From Rhopalosiphum padi (Eukaryota; Arthropoda; Insecta; Hemiptera; Aphididae), in contig NC_083598.1 in assembly GCF_020882245.1 (NCBI RefSeq), positions 72,855,714 to 72,919,713 of the forward strand: 64,000 bases of DNA. Reading direction: 5' to 3'. How positions within the stretch are numbered: position 1 is the stretch's first letter; every line of letters starts with the position of its first letter. The notes under the pieces were generated by a model, which was not told the origin of the DNA, did no database searches, and saw only the letters and a list, made by a program, of their open reading frames with translations. Below, in pieces: positions 23,787 through 37,700 of the stretch. The translations under genes and the position numbers were made by a program.

Positions 23787-25227
23787 CTATATATTCATTA
23801 TTCATATATATTACAATGTTTGAAGGTTTTAAAATGTAAAAAAGACTTAAAAAATTCATATACGCGTGTCCGTTTGATTGAAATATAATATCTGACAAAC
23901 CGTATTACAGTATATCTATAAAAAATGTATTATGGTCACAACCTATATTGCAGTTTAAAATGCATATTTTATTTTATTAAAATCATGTACTTACTATTCA
24001 TGGGAAATTCAATTATATGAGTTTTACAAATTTATTATTCTTACATCTCCAACTATCCATAATTTTTATCTTTTTGCTTTACTTTTAAATGTTATAAAAC
24101 CCAACAATTTTGAATTTAATATCATTAAATATATACAAAAATTATTAACATTTACCATGTAGCAATTCAAATTCTAGCTCACTACTTTTGCGTGAAAAAA
24201 ATAATATTAATTACTAGGTAGGTACTTGTAATAATCTCAATGCCAAAAAATAAAACAGCTTAAGATATTTGTAAAACTACGATTCAAGGATATTATAATT
24301 CAATGTTTTAAGAAATAACAATGAAATACTACGTGCACATTTCATGAACAAAAAACTCTGAGGTTATTGATGTAGTTTACACCAACCAAAAACAGATCTA
24401 TTAGAAACCCTGTGTTCAATTCGAGTTTACTCATTTGTAAACCTATTTTTAAATACTTATGGAACAGGAGAAGAATCTAAAGTATTCCTCAAACCCCATT
24501 TTGTTTATTTATACGTTATACCACTTGTACTTGACATATTTGTATGTCTTAAACAGTTAAACATAATATAAAAAAATACTCTTAAACCGCTATAACCGTG
24601 TGAACGAAAATCAGTTTTTCTACATTTAAAATTAAATGTACCTAATCGTATTTTATGGCTTCATCATATAATACATTTTTACTAAAAACTATTATTTTAA
24701 AATATCGGTAGTAACCAACAATAATATTTATAAAATAAATTTAAGTTGCTAGCTTTTCGAGAACCTGTGTGTTATAACTTATAAGATATTTTTAATGATT
24801 TTCTTTATATAAAGCAAATAATTACAAATATAATCATAATGTTTAAATTTTAAGTGAACATAGGACGTGGTACGTATATATCTAATGAGAATTTCAAATA
24901 GCAATTAGCAAGTTCCCGTAAATCATACAACTTATTTACAACATAGACACACAACCACATCACAACAAATCCTTTGACTGCGAACAGTAGTCCTTCTCAA
25001 ATATAGTCACATAAATACGGAAATTAATATTAAATAATATTATACTTTTTGTATAGATTAGAATACAACAAACTCATGATAAACTTCTAGAAACAAAACT
25101 ATATCATATATATAAATTTGTATCACATAGATATATGGTTATGTTAGGAAAATGTTTTTGTGGTTTTTAACAATATACATACATGCGCAGTAAGTATTTT
25201 AATTATTCTGACTCCGAATGGTCGATA

Positions 25228-25282
<55 letters not shown>
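25228..25282. repeat. (TAC)18 microsatellite
   Basis: Eighteen perfect TAC units. It forces open frames of poly-Val (minus) and poly-Thr (plus), which are artefacts of the repeat and not genes. Confidence 0.97.
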
Positions 25283-28200
25283 GGTATTACTGTAAAAATC
25301 ATATTATGCAATAAAAAGAGGGTTGTTTTCAATGAATTTAAATTTTCATCGAAAAAACGGTACCATTTACTTTTATGAGTACACAAAATAATAAGAAAAG
25401 ACACATATTTTTGTAAAAGTTACTACACAGTTTGACACTTTCTACAAACAACTATTATAATAGTTTGAATTTTTTCTGGCACGTATTATTTTTTAGTATA
25501 TAATACTGTAGTTAATGTTTTTGTCATTTTTTTTTAAATTGTATGTTTATTTTTGGTCATGAAATTTATAATGTTGTATTCAATATATTAAGTACTATTT
25601 TTTTTTTTTTGTAATATAAAATAAAATAAAAACAATTATATAATGATAAAACGGTCCTCTCTACGAAAAAATAACAAAAACAACAATATATTGTTAATAA
25701 TGTAAAGTATGTACTTTTTTTAAAAAAGTTTTTTATACGATTTATTTTTTTTCCGCTCCCAGAATTTATCTCCTATTATTAATTTATCGTTAAACCAACA
25801 TACATTATTATCATGCTGAATATAAGTTTCGGATCAATACGATTTAGCGCTGAAATGGATAATATACATTTTTTTCCCCCGAACATATAAACTGAACATC
25901 TACTGTCCGGAATTGAGATTTTCTATACGACAGAAATCCGCTTATTCCACGGCTACAGTAATAAAATAGGTCTCCACCTTTGCATAGGTAATATCCACAC
26001 GGTAGACGAATGCGTAAGTGTATTGCAATGTCATAATAATTCAGTACCTAATCATCCAATAAGCGTTCACAGTCTTTAATCAAAACACGTTTAGAACGAA
26101 ATAAATACTGTAAAAACAAAAAAAGTGACACACGTTTCCTAAGCCCGAGGTCATTCGGTATAATATTAATAATATAATATGTGTTTATGCGTGTTTCGTT
26201 GGCCAAAAACAACAACGCAGGGCACTGTATATGTGTATATTGTAAACACCTGCTCAAATGTCAATTTAACCACATACGTAATTTATAAAAATAAAATATT
26301 ATGTGCATTATATGTTTTTTCGATAGAGGGTTATTTCAAAATCTCGTTAAAAAAATGTTGCTCATTGACTTAATAAACAATTTTTTTTTTAATTGCTTAG
26401 CCTTTGATTTGGGTAATATTTGAGTTCTAACAGTTCTACGTTGTATTGTACATTTTCACCAAGTACCTATTCAAAAACAGTTTGATTTTAATAACTATCA
26501 TACTCCGAATACTCGTATTATTCATAATGTATTATTTGATAAATGCCTATTACTTTTTGTCACGATTTTTTATTTTCAAGACACTTAGTAAATTAATTTT
26601 GAACATTAACCGAATTTCTCTTTTCAAACATATCGATAAAATTAACAATAATCCATACCAGAAATTGGAATTGTATTTAGCCGGGCTAAAGGTAAATATA
26701 CATATCTACATGGAAAATTCCACTTACTATAATTTGAACAATATAATATAGTGTTATTCTATATTTATGAACACGATATACTACAGACGTAAATACACAT
26801 AAAATAACAGATGTAAGTATACTTATAGTTATTAAGATAAAAAAAAAGAAACCAAGGAAATAATAATCAAATTAATTCTAAATAATTAATATTATTAAAA
26901 TTATCAGCAGGTATACTGTAAACTATACACTATTATTTTATCAGTTAAATATGATAAACAATTCGTTTTCGAAATTTAAAAACTACAAATAATATCAATT
27001 GAAGATATGTCATGTATGTATAAGTCGCATTCAATAAAAATTGTGTTGCAAGTTGGAAATTCAAATTGTAATACCTATAGAGTATTTCTACGGCCAATAA
27101 TATAATAACTTTACGTGCATTTCTTATTTAAGTGGACTTTTTTGAAAATTCAATTTGCATTAGAAATGATGTTGTATTATAGAAAAATATTATTTAAAAC
27201 AATAATAGTGTAATAATTTACTATTATCGGTAATTTTATCTACAATATACACACAACACACGCATATTAAGCATGCATACATATTATATATTGCATAAAA
27301 ACAAGTCAACCATTCGAGATAATGAAATAAAAACATAATTTCAACAGTCAAAGGGAAAACCGACAAAAACAGAGATAAAAAATAAAAATGCCAATTTTCA
27401 ATAGTCCTTTTAAGTTATTGTTGAAATGTTTGGTACCTATAAAAATTGCAAACGTAGTAAATTGTTTTATTTTTATTATAAGCCATTGATTATATTCCAA
27501 GTTTTATTTTTTTATGCCAAAATCCCATTGCAGATTTTCAGTTTTAAATATTACACATTAAATCTATAGTTAACTATCCAGTAAAAAGTATAAAACGAAC
27601 AATGTAGACATAATAATAATATATAAAATAAAGTAAGGTTTATGTGTTATATATATTTAACACTGATCATAAAACATTTAAGTATATTTTTATTTATTTT
27701 TCTTTTCTAAAATTTATGAACAATTTATTTCTACGTAAATAAATAATTAAATAATATTTTTATGAAATGATCTAAATTTATTAGGGAATCTGGGAATATA
27801 CCTATATGGTAAGAAATACACTAATAAAAGTTGTTGAATAATTTTAATTTTAGACTATTAAGCAATAAGAATATAATAAAGAATACAATAATTGTAAATA
27901 TATCAAAATAGTTAGTAGCTTTTATTCTTAATTAAAATATTTAAAAGAGTAATTGAAAAATAAATAATAAAATTAGCAACTTGTGAATAATATATTATAT
28001 TATATTTAAATAAAAATCAACGGATATATTTATTCTTTAAGAGCGCCAAACATAAACTATATTATAACAAAGACTGTACGTGTTTGTACAAAGCTGTCGA
28101 TGACAACATAACTAAAATCGAAATGAGTATTTTTTTAAATAATAGGGTATAAATTATTTTTTGTGAATTTAGTAAACATATTTCTATTGAATATTTTAAT

Positions 28201-31200
28201 AAATTCGATTTTGGACGATGAAGTTTTATATTTTATATTCTTTGAATACTTTTATAATACTATATTTCACTATTACGTAATTTTATACTAAACAACAGCA
28301 CGTGTTCAAATAAAAATCATTACTTGGTATATTGCATAATATTGTTCAAATAGTTTTTAAACTTCTCCGCACAATCATTACCAATAAGCTCACCAAGAAC
28401 TTTATTTAAATAGATCTAAAGTTTGTAAAATACCTAATGCTTATTTTTTTTTATAATATTACTGTAATAATAATTTATAATAAATTATATGATGTAATAT
28501 GCAGTATACATTATTATAGTATAGTTATTTGGTAAGATATTTTTTTATCAAAATATGGATATAATGTACAAATAGTTTCATTGATTAAAAATAAAAATAA
28601 TAACAATAAATTATTATTTATGATCTCAATTCAATCTGAACATAAATAGACCGTGAGCACAGAAATGGTTTCATAATTTAATTGTAAATTCGAAATACAA
28701 GTACAGTGTTAAAGAGATGATTAAAATAATAAATAAATATGGAATATCCAATGAAGTTATAATGAAAAAAGTACTATCCTGAGGAAAGCTAAAGATATTT
28801 GAGATGGCGATATATTTTTTTGGAACTGAAAAATAATATTAAGTGTTTAATATTAAATACAAACAAACGGGCTCTTTATGAATATACATTGGTATTTTAT
28901 TGTCAAACTGTTATATTTTCCCATATCTATACGACCATACCAACATTTTATTTTTATCAAGGAAATTATTTTAACAACTTAGTATAGATATATAGATCGG
29001 AGATCATTTTTGTAAAATAATTTTTAGGACACAATTTTATGAGGAAAATGATAAATAATTCAAGTGGACAGTATTTATTATTTATTTTCTTCTATTACCA
29101 CCAGTAATTTGTTTATTACAAAATAAATTATATTTTATTTTACCAAGTACGAAGTATCTAAGAGTATATTATACAACATATATTTGAGTAAATCTACATT
29201 TACATTATTAGTGTTAATATAATATTAAATTATAATTATAAAAAGTATAAAGAAGATAATAATTGAATTAAATTTTAAATACATAAAAAAATCTATTATG
29301 ATCGGTTACGGTTACCAAAAATATTAATCCCTAACAATCCTACAGCCCCCAAAACGACAAAAAACAGTTACGGAAATATTGGCTGAAGTTCAAATGATTC
29401 TAGGTTATAATCCAAATAAATATTTAAATGAGGGGGTTTGTTTTATTGACCTCAAAATAATTCCCACTTTCAGTCTAGTACCTGGACATGATCCATTTAG
29501 TATATTACGATATTATAATGTCATGTACAATAATATCATCTTCCGAATAATTTACATTCATATAATAATCTTATTAAAATGCTTATGGAAATGAAATATA
29601 TACTATTATCGAGTTGTTCAAATAAACGCTGACTGGATTATTTACTCATGTACAAAAGCAACAAGTGAGGTGCAACATTTTATTTTCCGCAGAGCCTTTA
29701 TAACGGTTTTGTACGTAATAATAACTGTTTACAATCCATATTATTTAATGAATTTAATGAATAGAATGAATAGCAATAGATACTTCATTAGATTTTTCGT
29801 TATAATACGGTGTTATTGTGGACTACGAAAAGAAAAAAAACCAATGATTTTTTTCATGTGATATATTTATAAGTTTCAAGCCATTGTGTATAATATATTG
29901 TTACAGATCTAAAAAGAAACAAAGTTAATTGTTGAATAAAAAGTTTTGAAAACTTGAATTGGTAAAAACATAAGTACTTTTTTTATTTTAAAGTAAAGTA
30001 TATCATAGAAACTGCAGACATTGTGACTCGAGACTTCATAGAAACATTCAAAAACTTTGTCTATTTATCGCGTAACAACATTAAATACTCATATAATGAT
30101 TTAGTCATACTAAATTAATATAAACTCAGAAACAATAAAATCCATTAATTTTAGAATAATTTTTAAAATAATATGTATGTTTTATATATTATATTCATGT
30201 GTATAGTACTTTCTAGTGTCAATGAATAACAAATCATACAAACAAATAATGTATTTTAGTAAAATTTTACTGACAACTTGGCTAAATTCCAGTTGTACAC
30301 CTTAAAACACCTCTGTTTATTTATATATTAAAACGCATTTTTTGTATTAAGGTAATTAGTTTTCTACTTATACACACTTATCTCTATTTGTATTATTATA
30401 ATTTTATTTTTTTTATTACATCTAAGTATATCTAAATATCGTTTAATGTTTCTGTGAATAGAAAATGTCAAAAGCATAAATTGTTCCGGAACAAGCAGCT
30501 AGCAATTGTGAAGGATGATCGCAGGGTGTAATGGTATCCAAACTTATTAGTGCGGAAACCGGAAAACTCGATTATGGCAAAACATTTTCTTCCTTATGTA
30601 CTATTGTAACTAATGAACAAATTTTAAACAAAAATAGAAAATTCGCACTATATTAATTGCGGACTTATTGATAACCGGTAAGTCTTAAAATCAATTTTGA
30701 CCATTCGGCGACATAAAAAAGTAAGGTAAGGTAAACGTTGTACATTGTGATTTATACATGTTTTATTAGATTAGAAAGCAGAATAAAAAATATTTTTCTC
30801 GCATCACCGTATGACTTTAAAAATATAATAGAAACAAATATGCAAAAAAGCTTTCAACAACTTTACTAAATTATGAGTTTCAAACGGCGACTATAATAGG
30901 CAATTAATATACAGACATTTCCTAGGAGAAACTATAACCGATTTTCGCAAATCAATAAAATAGAAAATTTTATACTATATAATATTAATAAGTAATAGTT
31001 AAATGCATTTATTTTGAAATTCGATTAAAATATTATCAAGACATATTATACTATAATATTCGATATAAAATAGTTCAAGTTTATATTTTCATAAAAAATT
31101 GACTAAAATAATCGAGTTTTTAGAATATATTAAAGACAATTTCTATGGTCCATATATAATGTATACTATTTTTGTGGTTCCCCTTGAAAATATTACTTGT

Positions 31201-32039
31201 ATTAAATTAATATATTAATATCATAAAAAAATATTTGAACATTATAAGTATGCCAGTTTGAATACAATATTTTAATCACGGTTTAAAAAATTAACTAACC
31301 ATGTGTAAACTGTTTGATTAAAATAAAAATATTAAAATGCTGAAAACGGTTTCAAAGTTTATTTTTAAACAAAAATTATTACGTATTTACAGCTCTGTAA
31401 TTATAAAGTTATAAAAGTTGACAATCACAATGTATTACTCGGAATGCAAAGAATATTTAATTTTGAGAGCATAAGAAAAATAATTACATTATTGATGTCT
31501 TCTTAAACATAACTTTTAAGAATAATGAATTCTTTATTTCAAGAACAGTTATCTAATGTATCTTTTACCAAATTATAAAGATTAATTACGTTAAATTTAA
31601 ACGAAGAACTTCACTATACAGATAAATATACAATGAGGTGTAATCTCCTACCAATTCAAAAAAAAAAAAAATAAGTATTGAATGCATGTTAGGATTTGTA
31701 CAAAAACTAGTGAAATGTTTATTGTCATAAATTATAAATTTTCGCAAATGACAAATTGATTTCCCTTTGAAGCATTAAAAAACGGCTTGACAGATTTGTA
31801 AGACAACGGACACGCAAACGACCAAAAATATTATAAGTTTTTTTTTATTATGGTAGATACCTTTATAAAACGACGACCAATTATTCCATGATATCACAGC
31901 ACTTGTCGAACTAATAATAATAATAATCACTTAATATTTTTGACACAATCACTTAGCACTTAAAAGTCGATAAAAACGAAATGAAAATTAAATAAAAATA
32001 TTTTATATTATTATCATAGACTTGTAAACGATAATAAAG

Positions 32040-32260
32040 TAATAGACATTCGTACGATCGGAGCTACAACACTCGACTGGTTACGGTAGGACGGTGCAGA
32101 ACACCGGCAGCGCACCGCCTATACACAACGCACACACACGCACACGGGCGAGGAGTGAGAGAGACAAAGACAGAAGAGAATGGATTAAAACTCTTCGACG
32201 AAACAGTGTAGACAATATTGGACGACTATTTTTTCCACTTCCTCTTCCATACATACAGGT
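32040..32260. promoter_or_regulatory. higher-GC patch, possible promoter or 5' UTR
   Basis: A locally G/C-rich stretch with ACACACACGCACACG and GAGAGAGAC tracts within AT-rich DNA. A 92-codon open frame (32094..32372) begins in it but runs into low-complexity sequence and is not called. Such patches often mark transcription starts in AT-rich insect genomes; nothing here proves it. Confidence 0.22.
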
Positions 32261-35200
32261 TTATTTTGCAATCAAATGTAATAGGAGAAAAAAACACACC
32301 ATCCGATTCCAATGGCGAGTTACGATAATTATAGGATTTTTATTTTTAGTTATATTGAAATGTTTTATTTGATTTTGAATTGATATAACAATATAATATT
32401 ACTTAAATTTTGATACAAAAACCTTGATGAGCAAAAAAATTAAATGAATATAAATATTATATGATAATTTTTTCGTAATATATTATATAAGTGAGTATTT
32501 CAAATGTTCTGTAAATAAAATACTTCATGAATATACTTCAATGTTTTAATATATTAACACTAAATTTATATTTATAAGCTCCACAATTGAAATAAAAGAA
32601 TCTTGGAGTTTAGTGGTTAGATACTAGTTATAACAAAAAATATAGCACAAATAAAAATAGAGGTAACAATTATAAAAAATAAATCGAGCAAAAGCTTGAT
32701 ATAAAATAATCAATAACGAAATCAAATCATGAAAAAAGTTAACGATAATAATGACCTAATTTATCACTCGTATATACACAGATAGACAGTAAGTAATAAG
32801 TAAAGAAGTCAATAAAAGCTATAAAAATAAACTTAAAAAAACAATACCTACAACAACCATTTTCAAAATTAACGATTAAGTCATTACTACTATCAAATAA
32901 ATCGCTAATGAATTCGAAAACAACTTTAAATACGATAATAGCAACAATTATTATTAGTAAATTTGATAAACGCAAAATGATAGAAGAAATAATTGAGTTA
33001 ATAATATTTCAAACAATGAGGAAACAATAATCCTTCAAACAAATGAAGAAACATTACCAATTGTTTCGTGTTTAAATGTTAATGGATAAAACTAAGTTAT
33101 AACATGATTGTTATTTATGTGTACTGTGATTAAATATTAAGTTAACACGACAAATTGCACTTTGCTATAGTAATCTCTCAGTGACTCAGTAGCGTCTAAG
33201 CCTATGATAATAATATGTTTATGTAAAGAAATTTCTATAACAATTTCCTTACATACTAAACGAAGATATAGGTTTATGATCAAATTTCTTCAAAAAATGA
33301 TACGAAATATACTTTTAGAATTTAAAGTAAAACAAGTTATAATATAACATGATTGGGCGAGAAACTGATTCAATATTATTAACAATTCTCATTATTTTGT
33401 CAAATTTAACGATAGTCAAAGAATAAATTATAATACAACATAACGTAAAAATAATGTAGCATTTGTATGACACAAGCATTATTATAAATATATAAAACAG
33501 TATTACTGTTTAATTATTTCAACATTTGTAATTGTTTGAAGCACTAAATTTGAAAATCCACGAAAAAGAGAATACAAAATTGTCAATAATTATATTTAAA
33601 TGTACGTCATAGTTATTATTTTGTTTTACAATATTGTATTACTATTTTATTTCAATTAAACATTAAATAAAATGTAACCTAAAGTTATATAAATACTTTA
33701 ATGATTTTTCTAATAACATTAAAATAATTACTAATTAATATTAGTATAGTTTCTAGTTAAGTATTTTTTTTTGATGTATAACACAGATGCATCACCAAGG
33801 TAAGGGTTACAGAGTACCTAACATATGACCTTAATTCTATCCTATCATTATTAATAAAATAATAATGTATAATATATTAATTTTGCAACCCTTCAAAATT
33901 GATCGAAGCCCATTGGAATTGTACCTAATTCTAGTATTATAAATATTTACAACCCAGTATCTACTACAGATTATACAAATTAAATTGTTATTAAATCATA
34001 ACACTTATTATGATCTGTTTCACTTGTAGGTACACAATATTTGTCTTTAATTACAGAATAATGCATATTTAGTCAATGTAATGACTGGATAATTTTATAA
34101 ACGTTAATAATAATTTTTACAATAAGTTTTATAATTACCTACTAAATAAAATTATTGTCTAAAACACTATAAATTACTGAAGATTTAATTTTTGTATAAA
34201 AATTGTTTCATGTATAATTAGTGGGCTCTGCCCCCGGATCGTTTCGCTCTTATAATATAATAATATTGTTTATCGCCGCAACGGAAGATGAAGGAAACGA
34301 AAATAATATACAAGTATGTATATGCAGAGAGCATACGTATATAATACAGTAATACATAGTATGTTTTTACATTATCTCAGGTTATAACAGTGCAACATCA
34401 ATACATAAAAGCAACAATTTGATGTCAAGCGCATAAATACCCCGCTTTTTGTCATTTTTTGTCTTACTAAATTCACACCAACATAACCATTAAACTGTTG
34501 TCACTTATCGACCACAATAATAAAATCACTATAGATATAGGTAAACGTAGCAAAAGTAGGATACATATTATGACCATATACTACATAGGTACCTACACGC
34601 ATGAATAGTACTAAGGTGCAATAATGCACAATAATACATTAAATATAACTGATTATATATATTTATAATTTATATGATATATAAAGTACTATACAAATCA
34701 TTTGACAGGTTATTTTACCACGACTTTATTAGGTTTTAAAAGATCTATAATACACTTGCATCATACGAAGAAATAAATTCTAAATAATAATCATAGAGGA
34801 CAGAGGAGGACTGAGTCAATATTTTAGGCAGGGAATTTTTTTTTGCCAGGCTAAAAATTAACAGGGACAAATAATTTGATCAGAAGTTTATTAAAAATAT
34901 AATAATGATAAAACCCTTTACCTATCATTTAAAAATATTTTGAACATTTAATATAGATATAAATGGGTGTTGCAAGTTTCCGCCAAAAATAAACTTTTCT
35001 GTTTTTCGCCAAATTAGATAAAACGTCATTCCTTATTCCGTCAGTTTAATTATAGAATTTTAAAGTTAAGGAATACTTACGTAAAGATTTAATAATATTA
35101 TATTTTTTAATAACTATATAATACGTATAATATAATAGATACACACTATATAATTAAATAATAATTGCACACCTATATAACTATTTAAATCATAACGCAC

Positions 35201-37429
35201 GATTTTGTTCAAGTTATTACATAAATAAAATAATCTTATAAAGATATTATTTAAATTATTAAAAAAAAATTATCAAAATACATAAAAAATACCAACAAAA
35301 TTAGTCTTTCGAAAAAATATTTTATTTTCATGAAATGAATTCTTTTTATCAGAGTAATCACTAATTTAAATCTAATTAGGTATTCAAAAGTAATACATTA
35401 CCAACATTTAGTTGTATATAAAAATTTTAAAAATGAATATATTAGGTACATATTACATCGTACAAAATTTATAAAATATTTTGTTTAAACGAAATATAAA
35501 ATAGTTTATCGAGAATACACTTGATCACTACTAATACTATTATATTATAGACATAATGTACGAGCAGATTCTGATATGCTATATACTTTTTCTGCATTAT
35601 ATATATATTATATTTTATGTTATTTCATAATATATTCTATATTTTTAATTCCTAAAATATTATCGGGCCATTTAATCTATTACTGTAAAGGATCAGTCCG
35701 CCCTGATAAAGGAGGAAAAATAACTGCCATTCAAGAAACTTGTGAATTTGTAAATGACTAAGTGCATCTTAACTTGAGTTCGGAGTGTTTAGAGAAATGT
35801 GAAAATGTTGTATTAGACATTTAATACATACTATATTTATAACAGCTTTATATGAAATAATTTTTATTTGTAATTAATTTTTAAAATTACATCGTATTTA
35901 ACAATTTACATAGATCAAAGGGAGGAGGCGCACCCATCACTAACTTACGCAAAACTTTCATTGGTTTATTGTTTATTGAGTACGAATATCAAGTGTTATT
36001 ATACCCTGTATTATATATTCTATTTTTATGTACCTGATGCTCAAATAGTAATAGTATTATAGTATAAAAAGTTTAGTAAGGCAAATACATAAACATAAAA
36101 ATTGAGAACCTGTTTTATATAAATGATTACACAAGGGACATTCCTTAAACGAAATATTTCTTAAAAATTGTATTATGAAAAAAAAATGGAGTTAGAAATA
36201 TACTTTATTTATTTAATGTATCTCAGCCTATATAAAATTATTTCTATATAAAACACATAACAATGTATATACAAATCGATATACCTGTGTCCTATATACA
36301 TATTATCTTTGTTTTTGTTTTTACTGATCTAAAATCTATATTATATATATATAAATAATAGAGAAGTATAATATAGTCTATAATTTAAAGAATACATCGC
36401 ACAATATATTATTATATTATCGTAGATTCGTAGACGACGTTCATTATAAAAAAAATCCAATAGTTGTAACTTATAATAAAAAAAATCGTTATTAAATCAG
36501 TAAAGTTGTAAAAAAAATAATTCGCGTTTTTACAAAAGTAATTTGCGATACATCATAAGTTTTTTTTTAACTTTAGAGATAAGCTTTGCTAGTGTTATAC
36601 ATTTTATTCACGTTTACAGATATTGCAGTAATATATATTTAAACGATGTTTAAAAAAACAGATGTAGTTTTATACACACATTAACATCCTTCCTTCATAA
36701 GTACCCTTTTTTCATAACCCACATAATGAAATTACCTGCGGTGTAGTTGAATTCTTTATTTGTAATCTCATATCCGCGCGTTTGTTTTATTTAAAATGAG
36801 CTAATTTTTACCGTACTTCATAATACGCACCGAACTAAATACATATACACTAAATATTTTCAAAAATTCATCTCGTTCAAGCAGTAAATAGAGAATTGTT
36901 TTTATCTATTCATGCCACATATGTAAACTTTTATTTATTTATTAAAAATGATAATATCATTAAAAACAATCCAAATCACGAATTGTATTTAATATTTATT
37001 ATTAATTCATCGGTGAAAAACATTCACTTTTAGAAAATTAGTGACCGACATTTTGTTATTTAAATATTAAATACGAAATACGGTGTTATGTGGAAATACA
37101 TACAGACACATTTTTTTACAATAACTGATCCACCGAATTACATATATCAATAATGCAAATGTATTTATTTTAGAGCATATAATATGTCCCTAATATTATA
37201 TTGACATCATTCTAATAAGTAATCGAAATATTAAATTAAACAAGGATATGAGCAAAGTTATAAAAGTTAAATTTATATTTATTTATTAAAGTTATATTTA
37301 AGTTATATCTACGTTTAATTGGTGTATACAGTGCCCATATAAAATCGGTATGAAGTATTTTCAGGTATTGTATTTGTTATATACAATCTGTGCCATTAAG
37401 AAATTACACTCGGTGAAATGATTTGATTG

Positions 37430-37700
37430 CAATCTCATCGCTGGATAACGAGTAGGTCGACAGAACAGCAGCTGAAAAGTTTTGCACAAGTCATTTAATT
37501 GAAAGCCACACTTCTGAAGCATTAATGGAATGTCAGGAGAAACTTTTCAAACGACTGTCAACCTATGGTGACAGCTTATGGATGTTTTAATCGCGCCAGA
37601 CCTAAGTTGGGCGAGTTGTGCAGCCAATAGGTGTTTATAAACGAGAGTAAGAGACAGTCGATTATCGATAATAATTTCACTGTCCCTTGAATGGTATTAT
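37430..37700. promoter_or_regulatory. complex sequence island, candidate enhancer or conserved non-coding element
   Basis: Balanced base composition in an AT-rich desert, with no open frame of note. Visible motifs: an inverted pair CTGTCA (37555..37560) and TGACAG (37569..37574) of the TALE-homeodomain (Hth/Meis) type, a perfect 12-bp palindrome ATTATCGATAAT (37661..37672) containing the DREF-type TATCGATA, E-box-like CAGCTG near 37470, and homeodomain-like ATTTAATTG. Motif assignments are by eye only. Confidence 0.35.

Noticed and set aside
25144..25404. Open frames of poly-Val (minus) and poly-Thr (plus)
   Set aside because: Both are created by the (TAC)18 microsatellite; there is no other coding signal.
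26446..26751. 101-codon plus-strand frame rich in Ile, Leu, Tyr and Asn
   Set aside because: Typical of chance open frames in AT-rich DNA; it has no splice context, start context or domain.
36341..36367. Possible Helitron 5' end (TCTATTATTTATATATA on the minus strand) to pair with the CTAA end at 34218
   Set aside because: It is preceded by C rather than A and is only AT-rich sequence; pairing was not convincing.
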